From contig LSRX01000331.1 in NCBI GenBank assembly GCA_001939145.1, positions 90,988-154,987 on the forward strand: a stretch of 64,000 nucleotides of DNA. Reading direction: 5' to 3'. The position numbers and the translations under genes were made by a program. Every line of letters starts with the position of its first letter. Position 1 is the stretch's first letter. Below are positions 1 through 10,922 of the stretch, piece by piece. Under the pieces are notes generated by a model, which was given only the letters and a program-made list of their open reading frames with translations, was not told the origin of the DNA and ran no database searches. This DNA comes from Symbiodinium microadriaticum. Its lineage: Eukaryota > Sar > Dinophyceae > Suessiales > Symbiodiniaceae.

Positions 1-305
1 AGGGTACCTAAACCATGTAACATGATGGGTTGTATAAAACCTCCAAAATTCGGTAAAATCATGACCCAGGACCTATGGAAAGCTAATAATATTTTGGAGG
101 TCCAGGTAGAACTCAGAGGCTGCATACTTAGGTCCATACTTATGATTGTTAACGGATTGCGGTCTTAAAATCTGGGCTTTTGACTTTTATAGGGTTTGGC
201 CTGGTAGCCTTGTATTGCAGGGCTTGGGCACATTAGAGGGCTGAGAGACACAGGGCATTTGAGAGCTTTGGGGTGTTGGGGTTTCGGGGAATTGGGGTAT
301 CAGAG

Positions 306-668
306 CTTGAAACCCTAAACCCTATAAACCCTAAACCCTAAAACCCTCCGGAACCCTAAACCCTAAGTGCCTGCTTAAAACGCCATCATTTCTATAGACC
401 CGTGAGCATTTACCCTGCTGTAAAAAGCCGTTGGGCCTAGGCCTGGGGCTTTGGTGTTCAGGAGTTTGGGATGAAAACGGCATGTGAGGATCTGCGTGGT
501 CTGTGGGTGCTAGGGCCCTAAACCCTAGACCCCAAACTAAACCCCAAACCCTAAATTCCTAAACCCTAAGCCCTTTAAAACAAAAGAACCCTAAACCCCT
601 AAACCCCTAAAACCTATGAACCCTATAAACCCTAAACCCCTAAGCCCTAAACCCCAAACCCCTAAACC
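306..668 (-). repeat. CCCTAAA telomere-like array, degenerate
   Basis: Imperfect CCCTAAA heptamers, with CCCCTAAA and CCCTATAAA variants, interrupted between about 366 and 525. The array lies just upstream of the exon at 707-768 and mirrors the TTTAGGG array that follows it. It is an interstitial array and not a chromosome end, because coding islands lie on both sides. Confidence 0.9.
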
Positions 669-706
669 CCAGCCCCCAGCCTCTTAGCCCAAAGCTTTTT
701 CCTGAG

Positions 707-768
707 GCGTCGAGGGCTGGAAGGATGTGCCCGGCTTCGAGGTTACCGGCCTGCGAGTCGCAGGACCT
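707..768 (+). CDS. Internal exon, unknown protein
   Basis: GC-rich island between a CCCTAAA array and a TTTAGGG array. The acceptor is CTGAG at 702-706 and the likely donor is GTTGGG at 769. The open frame reads about 20 codons, including VEGWKDVPGFEVTGLRVAG. An alternative end at 763 would need a GA donor. Function is not recognised; this is an internal piece of a gene whose start lies elsewhere. Confidence 0.6.
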
Positions 769-790
769 GTTGGGTTTCTTTAAGGGGGCT

Positions 791-983
791 TTTGGGTTTA
801 GGATTTAGGGTTTAGGGAGTTTAGGGTTTAGGGTTTAGGATTTAGGATTTGGGGTTTAGGGTATTTGGGGTTTAGGATTTGGGGTTTGGGTGTTGAGATT
901 AGGATTTCGGGGCTTGGGGCTTAAGATTTCAGGTTGAGGGTTTAGGGTTTAGGATTTGGGGTTTAGGGTTGGGGGTTTATAGG
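791..983 (+). repeat. TTTAGGG telomere-like array, degenerate
   Basis: Run of TTTAGGG, TTTGGGG and TTTAGGA units immediately downstream of the exon at 707-768. It is inverted relative to the upstream CCCTAAA block, so exon-flanking RNA could pair. Confidence 0.9.
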
Positions 984-2010
984 GCCCAAGTTTGGGGTTT
1001 GGGATTGTTCCTGAGCCATGTGGGTTTGCTTTTATTCTTGTTATCACTACCTTTATTGCAGCTCTTGATATAACCTTGACTATGGTGACTACATTCACTG
1101 TTGGGGTGAAGCTCTCATTATGACGTCATTGATCTTCTGAAACTTCCAGTCGGTATGCGCGGCATGAAACGATGGAGTTGAACGCTTAAACACATCAAGC
1201 GGCTACACCCATCTGGAGTGCCATTATCTGACAGCGCCAGGCGAGCGGCACTTTTCCTAAAGGGCACTTTTCCTAAAGCACGTAATCCCAAACCCTAAGC
1301 CCTAGGAAGGTGACTGCAGCTCGCAGGTGGAGGGCTCAACTGTGGTAACTGTGCCATGCAGATCGTGATCATCGTGCAAATCTTAAACTGTTATGACTGG
1401 TTATGATTGAAACTGTTAATTATTGTTGTCATTGTCATTGCTACTGTTATTTGTATGAGTACTATTACTGTTGAATTGCTGTTATTACGAATAATATTGC
1501 TATCATTGTGATAATGAGCACAACCATCATTTCAGCGTCACCATGGTCATCACGATGTCTCGGCACTTGCAGCTGGGTAGATGAGAATTGCACGGGATGG
1601 CAGCATGGCTGCCCCTTTGAACCGCGCAAGGCTCTAGGATTTTGGAGGGCTACTTGGAGGGTCGCAGGACTTTGTAAGTAGCCACTCAGCAGGATCGAGC
1701 AATGAGCAATGAGTCGGCCCACTTTTGGGGGTACCCATAACTCTACTTAGTTCCTCTTGACTTAGTCCTGGGCCTCCCCAAGTACGTATCCTAAACATGG
1801 CAGCGTTGTGGCAGTGTTGTAGGGACCATGAAAGGAACCCATAGAGGCTTCGGGTTCATGAAGCAGGACAGTGCAACAAGAAACTGCCGAAGACACAGTC
1901 CTGGTGCTTCGTGCCCCTGCTTTACAGCGCACTTGGCAAGGTACCACCGCACCTTGCCTGTTCTTGTCGGGCTCGGATTTCTTTAGGGCTGCAGGTGTTT
2001 GACATCGGCC
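984..2010. other. Non-coding or unresolved stretch
   Basis: No convincing exon. Short ORFs on both strands have no splice context. AT-rich ATT/GTT-rich sequence lies at 1400-1520. Confidence 0.5.
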
Positions 2011-2089
2011 TTTACGGTTCAGGCTCCTACCTTATCGAGTTTACGGTTCAGGCTCCTATCTTATCGGAGTTTACGGTTCAGGCTCCTAC
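2011..2089 (+). repeat. Three tandem copies of a ~31-bp unit
   Basis: The phrase TTTACGGTTCAGGCTCCTA occurs three times in a row, separated by CTTATCGAG-like spacers, directly abutting the foldback element at 2091. Confidence 0.85.
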
Positions 2090-2090
2090 G

Positions 2091-2190
2091 GTTGATGATA
2101 TAAATCCTGAACTACACCAGAATAAGAAAAATATACTATATAATTCCCATCTACGGTCCTTAAGGTCATGCAGCATTCATATCATCAACA
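2091..2190. mobile_element. Foldback element, family D copy 1
   Basis: About 100 bp starting GTTGATGATATAAATCCTG and ending in its near inverse complement (ATATCATCAAC). It shares a core containing TACCATAATTCCCAT-like and CCTTAAGG motifs with copies at 44854 and 55886. No coding capacity, so MITE-like. Confidence 0.75.
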
Positions 2191-2583
2191 GTATCTTCGG
2201 GCTTTTGTGCTGCAGCCCGAAAACCCAGCTCGTCCGAGGCACCTTGTCACCGATGCCACCAGCTCAGATGTGCAGATCCGAGCATCACAGGACCATTGGG
2301 GGGACGGACTCTAGGGACTACAGTGTCTCTTTGAGGGTGGCGTACGGATTCGATTAGGGGTGCTACAGGGGTTTTAGGCTATAGGGACTCCTTTGGGGGA
2401 GACCTTAAGCAGTTCAGCCGTCCTGGTGTTGAGAGCCACTTGTGCTCAGGGTAGAGGCATGCATTCACACACCTACGTACTGTATGTAAGCAAGTACGTA
2501 CCTGCGCATGTATGTAGTTATATGCACGAATGCATGTATGCATGTGCCTGTGTCTGTGTCTGTGGGTGTGCATGTGTATATGC

Positions 2584-2660
2584 AACTGTCTCTCTCTCTC
2601 TATATATATATATATTATTCTATTTGTTTATTATTTACTTATTTATTTACATGCAGGCGT
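2584..2660. repeat. TC/TA/TTTA simple repeats
   Basis: (TC)n, (TA)n and TTTATTTA-rich DNA in the pyrimidine-rich lead-in to the exon at 2686. Confidence 0.9.
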
Positions 2661-2685
2661 TCATGCATCATATATTCATTTGTAG

Positions 2686-2810
2686 AATGGACCCTGCTTT
2701 GGACCCCTTGTGGACCCCGTGATTGAGGAGTTCTGGGAGCGACTCTTCTCGCACTGGGCGCAGTGGCGGCTAGAGCTCGAGGAGCGACTGAAATCCTGCT
2801 TTGCGACGCG
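2686..2810 (+). CDS. Internal exon, unknown protein
   Basis: Acceptor TTCATTTGTAG at 2675-2685 and donor GTTTGG at 2811. The open frame encodes about 41 residues including PVIEEFWERLFSHWAQWRL and ELEERLKSCFATR, an amphipathic helix-like segment. An in-frame TAG sits exactly at the acceptor, as expected for an exon edge. Starts in phase 0 and ends with two leftover bases. Family not recognised. Confidence 0.8.
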
Positions 2811-3156
2811 GTTTGGTGTTTTTTTGTTGGGGGGGGGGGGAGGGGGGGTAAGGTCGATATGTTTTGGGTGTTTTGGGTTTGAGTTTTGATTTTTTGGGGG
2901 TTTGCAGGTTTCGGGTTTAACTCTAGTGCTTCTGGTTTGGGGATTTTCACCTCGAGGCCCGCATCAAAAGTTCAAGTTGCGGGATTTGGAGCTTGCAGAA
3001 ACTTGTTGCTATAGGATGACGGAAAGGGTGAGATACACACACAGAGAGATACCAACAAAGAGCAAGAGCTTTAGGCTGAAATTCTTCCTGCACTGTTCTT
3101 GTCTTGTGGCCTGCTGCAAGCTTTACTATTTGCGACGTTTAAACCTAGCGTGTCCC

Positions 3157-3246
3157 TATATACCACTTTTACGGAATTGAATTAGGTTGCCAAAGCCCGA
3201 GTAGAAGGATGGTCTCTTGGGACCCAATTCCACAAGGGTAATATAC
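3157..3246. mobile_element. Foldback-like repeat, family L copy 1
   Basis: Ends TATATACCACTTTTACGGAATT and AATTCCACAAGGGTAATATA are roughly inverted. The interior AGGATGGTCT is shared with 9276-9362. This explains an otherwise protein-like minus-strand ORF here. Confidence 0.5.
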
Positions 3247-3720
3247 ATGGCTGCGCCTTCTGGAGAATTCTTTGTCCCTTCAGCAAAGAGATCGGCCTTG
3301 ACACGCTGGACCCTCCAGATAAAACAAGGGGTCGGAATGAAAGTCGTAACCATAGTGTAGACCGGTGTTTCGCCATAGCCCCCTATGGCTACACGATGGA
3401 TCTATTCCGCTTGCAATATAGCCCAGAAGCCCTATTGCAATCATGAAGGCCTGTGTTTCCCGAAGGACTCTGAAGCAATTCTCCTGAAGAGCAGACCCTA
3501 CATCACCAAACTCCGAATTCGAAGACCCCTGGACCGAAACTTCTGATGCAACAGCGGGCTGTTCCTGAGGAATGTCTTTCACATGCAGCATAGCCCAAAG
3601 AGATATCAAGCAGGTAACTGTGGTTATAATTCTCAGGCTCTTTCAGAAAGAGCCGAACGGCAAAAAGGGCAAACTCCGTAAGTATGTTCAGTGGGCACTG
3701 TGAGAGATCAGATGGCATTC
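3247..3720 (-). other. Coding-like minus-strand stretch, unresolved
   Basis: Two overlapping minus-strand frames of 65-110 codons look protein-like (for example TMVTTFIPTPCFIWR and RVLRETQAFMIAIGLLGY), but no clear exon borders were found and the frames overlap. It could be an exon, decayed mobile DNA or chance. Function unknown. Confidence 0.25.
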
Positions 3721-4110
3721 TCTGTTGTCCCTGCCTGAAGTGGCTGCGGCGGACTGCATACGATACAACTGTTACTATAGATAAAGCCCCGTACTAAACC
3801 AGAGTTTCATTGCTGTGGTGAAGCATCTTTGTTGCACATGTCACTCCGGGAGTATGTTCGCTTTGAACACCCCCTCTATAGTAGAGGCCCAAAGGTTGGA
3901 AACCCAACAGCCTCAATCCTGAAGAGTAATGTATAGGGAATCCCAGCACGATTTATCCTGCATCCGGTTTCCAACGTTTTGAGGCTTACTATAAGACCCT
4001 GATACCACCCCTTCCAAAATTCCTAAACCCTAAACCCTCAACCCTAAACCCTAAACCCTAAAGCCCACACCGTGGCCTTTGGACCTGAGTCCGGATAATC
4101 CTCGACTCAG

Positions 4111-4167
4111 AAAGTCCCGAGGAGGTCATCCAGCGAGTGGGCCAAGAGAAGTTCATCCGGGACAGAG
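4111..4167 (+). CDS. Internal exon, charged segment
   Basis: Acceptor ACTCAG ending 4110, with an alternative at 4089. The donor is the telomere-like heptamer itself, GTTTAGGG at 4168. The frame reads SPEEVIQRVGQEKFIRDR, rich in charged residues. It begins with two bases of a split codon and leaves one base. A CCCTAAA array lies upstream and TTTAGGG units downstream. Confidence 0.8.
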
Positions 4168-4583
4168 GTTTAGGGTTTAGGGTTTAGGGTTGAGTTTAGG
4201 ATTAGCGCTTTTGTTGTTCCGGCGTGAAGGTTGCCAAGAGTGAGAACGTTGAAGTTTCGTTATAGGACTGGAAATCAAGGAAATCTTAGGCCATAAGTTC
4301 CAGGAGTTGTCAAACCCAGGAGTGTACAAACCGCCCGCAAACCCCCTTTCCAAGTCCCTCTAAGCGCCCTTGCTTCGCGCCTGCGCGCATCCTTTCAAAA
4401 CCCTGTATCCAGGATTCCGACACAGCAAAAACCCCAGAACGAGGAATATTCAGAAGAACGGTCTTCCCCCCTATAACACCTCTACCCGGGTCCCTGGAAC
4501 AAAGCCTCAAAGGAGCAAAGAAATCCTAAACCCTAAACCGGAGATTGAAATCTCTGAGAGCCCCGCTACTCTTCCATCGCCAG

Positions 4584-4633
4584 GACTACCTGCCCAAGAC
4601 GATGACCACGAAGAGCTGGACCCGCTTTCCGGG
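4584..4633 (+). CDS. Internal exon, acidic segment
   Basis: Acceptor ATCGCCAG and donor GTATTC. Joined in phase to the exon at 4111-4167 it reads GLPAQDDDHEELDPLSG, an acidic continuation of a charged region. A second open frame (DYLPKTMTTKSWTRFPG) cannot be excluded, but it does not fit the phase of the preceding exon. Confidence 0.65.
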
Positions 4634-5058
4634 GTATTCTTCTTTAATACAGCCACACCAGCCCACACAAGGCCCCTGGAAGTCTAGTTTCACTTCAGAA
4701 CCCTAAACTCCACACACTTAACCGTGGAAAAGTTCTTGACCGTACAACCTGGAACAGCGAAAGCTTAAACCCGAGAAGCCTTAACCATAAGCCCTGTAAG
4801 ACCCTTAAACCCTGCAGTTTAGGGTTTAGGGTTGACCCAGAACCCAAAACCCTAAACTCGCCTATCTCAGGACCACCTCCAAGTAGGCCTATACTACCCT
4901 TCTAGCAGCCCTTCAAGGAGCCCACCCTCCAAGGAGCCCGTCTAGATCTCTCTAAAAGGAGCCCTTCTGGGCCCCCATGTAGATCCCTTTAAAACGGCCC
5001 TAAACCCTAAACCCTTGCCTTCAACCCTCTGAACCCTCGGAGCCCTTATGGATCCTTG

Positions 5059-5155
5059 ACCCCTAGGCTGAAAAGCAGTTCCTGTTTTGGGATTACATTA
5101 TAGGATCCTTATAAACATGAGCCACAAAAAGGAACTGCTATGGAGCCTATGGGTA
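5059..5155 (-). mobile_element. Family A palindromic element, copy 1
   Basis: Degenerate copy of the 95-bp element, with left arm CCCCTAGGCTG...AGCAGTTCC and right arm GGAACTGCTATGGAGCCTATGGGTA. The asymmetric centre is in the reversed orientation. Confidence 0.9.
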
Positions 5156-5272
5156 GGAACCCTAAACCCTAAACCCTAATACCTAATAAACCCTAAACCA
5201 TAAACCCTAAACCCAAACCCTAAACCATAAACCCTAAACCCAAACCCCAAACCCTAAACCCTAAGCCCTAAA
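5156..5272 (-). repeat. CCCTAAA telomere-like array
   Basis: Heptamer array between the family A element and the exon at 5312. Confidence 0.95.
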
Positions 5273-5311
5273 GGGAGCCTTTAAAGGACCACCTCCATGG
5301 TCTACGGTGAG

Positions 5312-5392
5312 CCGAAGACGTCGGGCCGTCTGCCGCACCCTGCAGGGTCACCCGGCGCTTTGAGAAAGAAAGGGGGATGCCGGAGTTTAGAG
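5312..5392 (+). CDS. Internal exon, frame uncertain
   Basis: GC-rich island between CCCTAAA and TTTAGGG arrays. Acceptor TACGGTGAG, donor GTTTTC at 5393. At least two frames are open: PKTSGRLPHPAGSPGALRKK (phase 0, agreeing with the exon at 4584) and AEDVGPSAAPCRVTRRFEK. Earlier donors (GTCACC at 5347) are possible. Unknown protein. Confidence 0.55.
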
Positions 5393-7745
5393 GTTTTCAA
5401 CGGGTTTTAGGGGTTTAGGGTTGAGGGGTTGGAGAGGTTTGGGGGTTGGAGAGGTTTAGGGGTTAGGGTTTAGGGTTTGGGGTTCAGAGTTTAGGGGGTC
5501 TGCTGGTTGTTTAGAGGTCCAGTTTGGTGGTTTGGGCTTGTAGTGTTCAGAGGTAAAAGGTTTTTAGGGGGGCAGAGGTCATTATGAGGAAGCTATGCGG
5601 CTATAACGGGGAGTAAATGGCCTTGATGCCTTTCTGATTCACTCTATGCCTCAGACACTTCTCAGGGGGTTTGGCTTGAAAGTGAGGGTTTATGAGGGGG
5701 CAATAGGATTTCATATTGGTAAGGGGGAAGAACGATGATCTAGAAGGGTGCTATAGAATTTAGTTACACGTTGACGAAGTGCACTGGGGGAGGGGGGTGT
5801 TGTAATTTTTATTTTTACCCTAAACCCTAAACCGTGAATGTTTTTATACAGCTTTCTCGGGAAGCATCAAACCGCTCGCTGTCGCACGCCTTTGTCGCGC
5901 TTGGAGATCAGGTGCCCCTTCCCAGGCAGATTGTTGTACGTTTTTTTGATGAACGGCTTCAGGGTTCGGAGCCTGGGGGGTAATGTGCTAGTACTTCTCT
6001 GGCAAACGACCCAAACTCTGCAACACGAAACCCGACCCGACATCGCAAGTCGTAAGCTTAAACCCAATTCAGCCTTGCTGGCCCCGTCAGCCCAGGCGAA
6101 GCCAAGACCAAATCTTATCGCTGCTGCCAGCCGACATGCAGAACCAGATCTTTGCGTCAGTTGCAATGTTGACGGCCTGATCTCTTCGAGCTCTCAGGTC
6201 CTCTAGTCTAGACCCGACACCCAAAGCCCGGAGCAAAGCATGTAAGCACAAAGGCCCTAAACTCCACACCCCTGCTGCAATGCGGAACCCCTCGACTGAC
6301 GCGAAACTCGAAAATTCCCCCAAGACTCCTGGCTCCTATAGCCCAGAACCACACGACATATTAGGTCAGATGGCTCCTGAATCCTAAGGGGCATCCCTTA
6401 AGATCACAGGCAATGAGAGCCACAGGTAGCGTTGCAGGGCCCATTGTTCCCCGGTCTGGTCCAGCGCATAGACTGCTGCTCGCCATGGAGGAAAAAGTCA
6501 GCTGGTGTCGGATGCATGGTAGCCTTTGTCGCGAAACATCAAGTCCTAAACCCTTAGCCACGAGCCCTAAACCCTACACCCTAAAATCCGAAGCCCTTTA
6601 AGCCAAAAGGCCCAAATGCTCAGGCCTGAAACATACGGAATGTAAGCCTTCAAACCTTGAGCCCTGCTCAAGGCAGCTAAGCAACATGTCTGTGGACTTA
6701 GGATATAGCTAGACATGGAGAGTTTGGTGTAATTTACTGATATGAAGTAGGGCTTGTAATAAGCATCTCCTCTGGAATATTGCCCATTGACGAGAGCAAT
6801 TTCGCCATAGCCAATAAGTGTACGTATGTACTCCAGCTTGGATTGGCCAGGAGCCTCCAAGCAAGTCTGATCCATCTTTGCAAAACTCCGCGAAGTTCAT
6901 CCGAGCTTACTTGAGAGCTTTCACCTTGGATTCAATCATGGCTCAGGGAGCCCCACAAGAATTGCTGGATTCACAGATGTTCTTAGAGTCCTTCAGCATC
7001 TTTAGCTCAAAGCCCCAGGCTTCAAGCTTCGCTAAGCAACAGACCGAAGAGATTAGACCAGGGTTTGGGGAGTGCTTTGGGGGTGTAGGGTGTAGGGTTT
7101 GGGGATCCTGGTGAACTGGTGAACCCTAACAAAATAATATCTCTGAATGCTCGAGCCCAAACAGTAAATCGGGAGCTTAGCTTGATTCATTGTAACTCCA
7201 CCGATAACCTTGTGAAGCCCGCTGATCCTTAAGTATAGATTAGGATTGCCAATTACCTACGAGTCGATTATTTCTGGCTTAACTGGGCTTCAGGAAAGAG
7301 TACTGCGTACAGCTTCGGGTGATTGTTTGGAGTTAACCTGAGGCCTAAACACCTGCGCTTTGAAGCGAAAACAGGTTGAAGTCCACATAAGAAGCCCCCC
7401 AACAGTAGAGTAAACTTGATGATGGGGTTCCATACTCTTTGGAACCCAGCTGATTTCCGACGTGGTAACTCCGATCGCCCCTCAAGATGAGTCAAATCAT
7501 GATAACTCTCTGAAACACTCCACGTTCAATCTCCGCCACCCACCCCCCCCCNTAGGGTTTCGTTGAAGTTCTCGTGGCATCACAACTTCAGAGAGCACGA
7601 CGCTGTCATCTGCAGCAAAAGCCTATCACACGCACCTGGCCAAACCTTTAATTTAAGGACCCTGTAATTAACATCATGCGAAACTCCAGAAGACCCTGTA
7701 AAACGAACGCGAAAACTCCAAGAGTGTTACGACTCCTCGCTGCAG
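5393..7745. other. Large inter-exon stretch, mostly unresolved
   Basis: TTTAGGG units occupy 5400-5480. ORFs of about 100-120 codons at 5838-6206 (both strands) and 6567-6875 (minus, with IALVNGQYSRGDAYYKPYF) are protein-like but have no splice frame I can defend. A frame reading FVEVLVASQLQRARRC ends at a stop near 7651. A single N at 7552 follows a C homopolymer and is probably an assembly ambiguity. Confidence 0.4.
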
Positions 7746-7808
7746 GCGTCGACAAGACAGCTCTAGGATGGCTCCTCTCTGGCGGAGGCACACACTGGAC
7801 CGCCGGCG
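7746..7808 (+). CDS. Internal exon, unknown protein
   Basis: Acceptor CGCTGCAG ending 7745 and donor GTCTCC at 7809. Frame VDKTALGWLLSGGGTHWTAG is protein-like, with two split-codon bases at the start and one at the end. No family assignment. Confidence 0.6.
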
Positions 7809-8153
7809 GTCTCCAGGCTCACCGAAGTCTTCCTTTAAGGGGTTGCTTCGAGGGTTTCCTTTTAAGGGTTGCTCTAAGAGTCTCAGGTTGCCTTTTTAAG
7901 GGCTTGGCTTGCAACGGGTTTCCGTGAAGGGCTCAGAGAAGACATTTTCCTCTAATGATTCCTTTTCTTCAGGGTTGCTCCAAAACTCTGCAAGGCTCCT
8001 TGAAGGGCTTTGGGTTTGGGGCTGTGGCTTTAAGGCTTCTGTTTTGCGGGTAGTTACGGGTAGTTGTGTACGGGCTGTCATGGTTCTGAGGGTCGTAAGG
8101 CTTAAGCCCCGGATTCTCCTCGGCAGGGTGGTGAGCCTTCCTTGCCGTTGCAG

Positions 8154-8189
8154 AGCTAGCTTGGTCCAAGACGCGCGTTTCCGGACCAG
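8154..8189 (+). CDS. Probable internal exon, Arg-rich
   Basis: Strong acceptor CCTTGCCGTTGCAG. Frame reads ASLVQDARFRT, then runs on to RQETRRFATRNSARSA. If the exon stops at 8189 the donor is GC (GCAAGA); otherwise it extends to about 8230. The end is not fixed. Confidence 0.45.
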
Positions 8190-8307
8190 GCAAGAGACCA
8201 GGAGATTTGCAACCAGAAACTCAGCACGGAGTGCCAAAACCCCGAAGCCCTTCAGCCACAGAACCCCTTAAACCAAGAACCCGAAGCAACATCGCCGCCC
8301 CTCTTCC

Positions 8308-8488
8308 CCAAAACCCTAAACCCCAAACCCTAAACCCTAAGCCCTAAACCCCACACCCTAAACCCTATAAATCCTATAAACCCAAAACCCTAAACCCTAA
8401 GCCCTAAACCCCAAACCCTAAACCCTATAAACCCTATAAGCCCTAAACCCAAAACCCTATAAACCCAAAACCCTAAACCCTAAATTCC
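8308..8488 (-). repeat. CCCTAAA telomere-like array
   Basis: About 180 bp of heptamers with CCCTATAAA variants directly before the exon at 8522. Confidence 0.95.
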
Positions 8489-8521
8489 GGAAACTCGGCA
8501 CGCAAAGAGCCAACTCTGCAG

Positions 8522-8559
8522 CCGGACAGGCGCTCGACTTGCGCGGCACCGGCTCGCGA
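8522..8559 (+). CDS. Short internal exon
   Basis: Acceptor ACTCTGCAG, donor GTCAGC at 8560. Frame reads GQALDLRGTGSR. The frame stays open upstream through RKLGTQRANSAA, so the acceptor could be CGCAAAG at 8507. Unknown protein. Confidence 0.55.
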
Positions 8560-8832
8560 GTCAGCTCCTTACCTTTCTTTTTTTAATATGGCAGTAGCGG
8601 GAATAGTTTCAACATTTTCTGAGTTTCGTATGTTCAACATTTTCTGAGTTTCGTGGATGATTTTTAATTGTTTGCCTTTCGGTTTCTGATGGGTTTTATG
8701 GTGTAAGTTTCAAGCAGCCTATGTTTGCCCTCAAACTCCTGGGTGTCTTGATGGCTTTGTGTTTTGTTATTTAGATTTTTGATGTTTCCGTGGTGTCGGA
8801 TCTTGCATTCGAAGATTCTTGGTAGGGCCTTC

Positions 8833-8936
8833 CCTAAACCCTAAACCCCTAAAACCCCTAAAACCCTAAACCCTAAACCCCTAAGCCCTAAGCCCTAAGC
8901 CCTAAACCCCTCAACCCCAAACTAAACCCTAAACCC
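8833..8936 (-). repeat. CCCTAAA telomere-like array
   Basis: Heptamer array upstream of the exon at 8965. Confidence 0.95.
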
Positions 8937-8964
8937 CTTGGGAGGGCTTTGTTTTTTTTTTGAG

Positions 8965-9021
8965 TTTTTGGGCCATTGCGATCGCTTGCGGTCCAAGGAT
9001 TCAGGCCTTGGAGGCCCTCAG
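8965..9021 (+). CDS. Probable internal exon
   Basis: A 10-T pyrimidine tract and TGAG precede the open frame FLGHCDRLRSKDSGLGGPQ. The donor would fall in GGTTTGGGG at the start of a TTTAGGG array. Short, so moderate confidence. Confidence 0.5.
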
Positions 9022-9023
9022 GG

Positions 9024-9170
9024 TTTGGGGTTTTAGGGCTTAGGGGTTTAGGGTTTGAGGTTTCGGGTTTAGGGTTCAGGGTGTAGGGGTTAGGGGTTAT
9101 AGGGGTTAGGGTTTAGGGGTTTAGGGTTTTAGGGTTTCGGGTTTCAGGTTTCGGGTTTAGGGTTAAGGGC
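9024..9170 (+). repeat. TTTAGGG telomere-like array
   Basis: Inverted partner of the array at 8833-8936, immediately downstream of the intervening exon. Confidence 0.95.
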
Positions 9171-9275
9171 CCTGGAGTAGGGAAGGATGTCGGGGTTGTC
9201 TGATGCGAGGTAGAGGCCTTTGAGTACACCAGGATGCCGTGGTTGTCTGATTCAAGATGTTCAAGAGGGTCCGTA

Positions 9276-9357
9276 TATACTACCAGTATGGAATCAGGAC
9301 CCCAAAACCATAATAGGGATGGTCTTTTAGCATCTAACTCCATTAATGGCAGTATAT
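9276..9357. mobile_element. Foldback-like repeat, family L copy 2
   Basis: Shares AGGGATGGTCTTTTAGCATC-like sequence and TATA-containing inverted ends with 3157-3246. It abuts the family B element at 9360. Confidence 0.45.
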
Positions 9358-9359
9358 AT

Positions 9360-9459
9360 GGGTAGTTCTCTAAATTAGGGTCCCCTTTTAGGTCCCCCAT
9401 ATAGTACGGCACCCTTTAAACAGGACCCTAAAAAGGGACCCTAATTTAGAGAACTACCC
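9360..9459. mobile_element. Family B palindromic element, copy 1
   Basis: Begins GGGTAGTTCTCTAAATTAGG and ends with the exact inverse complement CCTAATTTAGAGAACTACCC. About 100 bp, non-coding, MITE-like. Confidence 0.9.
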
Positions 9460-10173
9460 ATATGGACCCTCTGGGTTTTTGAGATGGGGTGTTTAGATTT
9501 TGCAGCCTCGCAGTGAGCTCACAAGTGGACCCTCGTGCCTACGGCTTAGGGGTCATTTAGGGCCTTTAGGACTTTAGGGTTTCAGACAGCCTTGCAAAGA
9601 AAGGAAATGAGGAAACTTCCTGAAACCCCAAGTCCGGTAACCCCGAACCCTAAGCCTAAACCCCTAAATCCGAAACCCTAAACCCTCAATACAAAACTAC
9701 AAACCTAACCTAGTCTTTGTGAACATGATCTCCTCAAGAGCTGCCGGCCTCATCCAGGCTTGTGATTTTGTGCATGGAGACGTGGGGAACTGGGGAAGCC
9801 CGACAAACCGGGTGTCACTTATCCCGTGGACCAACAAGAAAGGTTCAACTTTGCTGCCGGACCTTGAAATATCAATGAATCTCTGCAACAGCATTCGCGG
9901 GATTGTCCTGCATTTTGCAGACTGCCCATCGCAGCCGCAGCAGGCTGAATCGTCGGAAATGTTCACCCCAAGACTCGGAGGATCAGCGCGCACATCTCCT
10001 GAGACATATATCTTCCCGCGAAGTTCACGCTCATACTTAAACTAATGTGAACCCCAACCCCCAAGCCGTAAACAAATAAGCTGAGCGTACAAGTATACCC
10101 CGAACCCTATGTCCTAATCTCAACCCCCATCGTAATCATATTCGGCCTTACCTTACCCTACACCTTCAATGCC

Positions 10174-10268
10174 TACCCAAAGGCTCCAAAGTAGTTCCTT
10201 TTTGTGGTTCACATTTAGGATCCTACAAGGTAGTCCCAAAAGGAACCTACTTTGGAGCCTATGGGGTA
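10174..10268 (+). mobile_element. Family A palindromic element, copy 2
   Basis: Arms TACCCAAAGGCTCCAAAGTA and its inverse, enclosing CTTTTTGTGGTTCACATTTAG. Confidence 0.95.
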
Positions 10269-10810
10269 GTGTCTAAAGACCCTCAGGGTGGTGTATCAAG
10301 AGATGGGCAAGCTTCTTTACACTTTGGGATACTGCGCAACGCTGTCATGGAAGGGCTCGTTTGGTTCGGGCTTGGGGGATCTGCATGACTGGCTTTAGGG
10401 TTTAGGCTTTAAGATGGAGCTTGGAGTTGTTCTGAACTCACTGAAGTGTCGGTTTCAGGATAGTTTGCCAGCTCTGCAGCCACAGGCCCTGCGCACCTAT
10501 CGGCAAAGTGGCTATGGTGCCCGAAGCCCAGCTTTCTGCAATGACCGCTTGACCTACGTCTACGAATGAGTTTAACAATGCGATATGATCAAGCTCCGTA
10601 GGACTGCGCTCAAAACCCAACTTGGTGCAAGGTACGCAGTGCAGCACGGCAAACAGTATGCAGTCCTTCCTGTGGTTCCTTTTCAATCTATTGAGCTCTC
10701 AAACCAGAGCCCAGGAAACCCTAAGATCATGCAGTCGTTCAATGATGTGCAGGTTTTGAGGGTTTGGGGCTCAAGGTTGGGTCTGAGTTTATGTGTGAGT
10801 ATGTGGATTG

Positions 10811-10922
10811 TAATGTAATGTAATGTAATGTAATGTAATGTAATGTAAAGTAATGTAGTGGAGTCGAATGGAATGTAATGTAATGTAAGGAAAAATGTAG
10901 TGGCGTGGAGTGGAATGGAATG
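10811..10922 (+). repeat. GTAAT pentamer satellite with GGAAT variants
   Basis: About seven perfect GTAAT units, then degenerate GTAAT/GGAAT copies. Protein-like ORFs here are artefacts of the repeat. Confidence 0.95.

Noticed and set aside
306..670. Telomere or chromosome end
   Set aside because: Telomere-like heptamers occur throughout the window in both orientations, mixed with exons, and no array is a long pure terminal run.
3156..3353. Minus ORF faintly resembling an organic-anion transporter motif (GYGETPVYT)
   Set aside because: The supposed downstream similarity coincides with a foldback repeat also present at 9276; the short motif alone is too weak.
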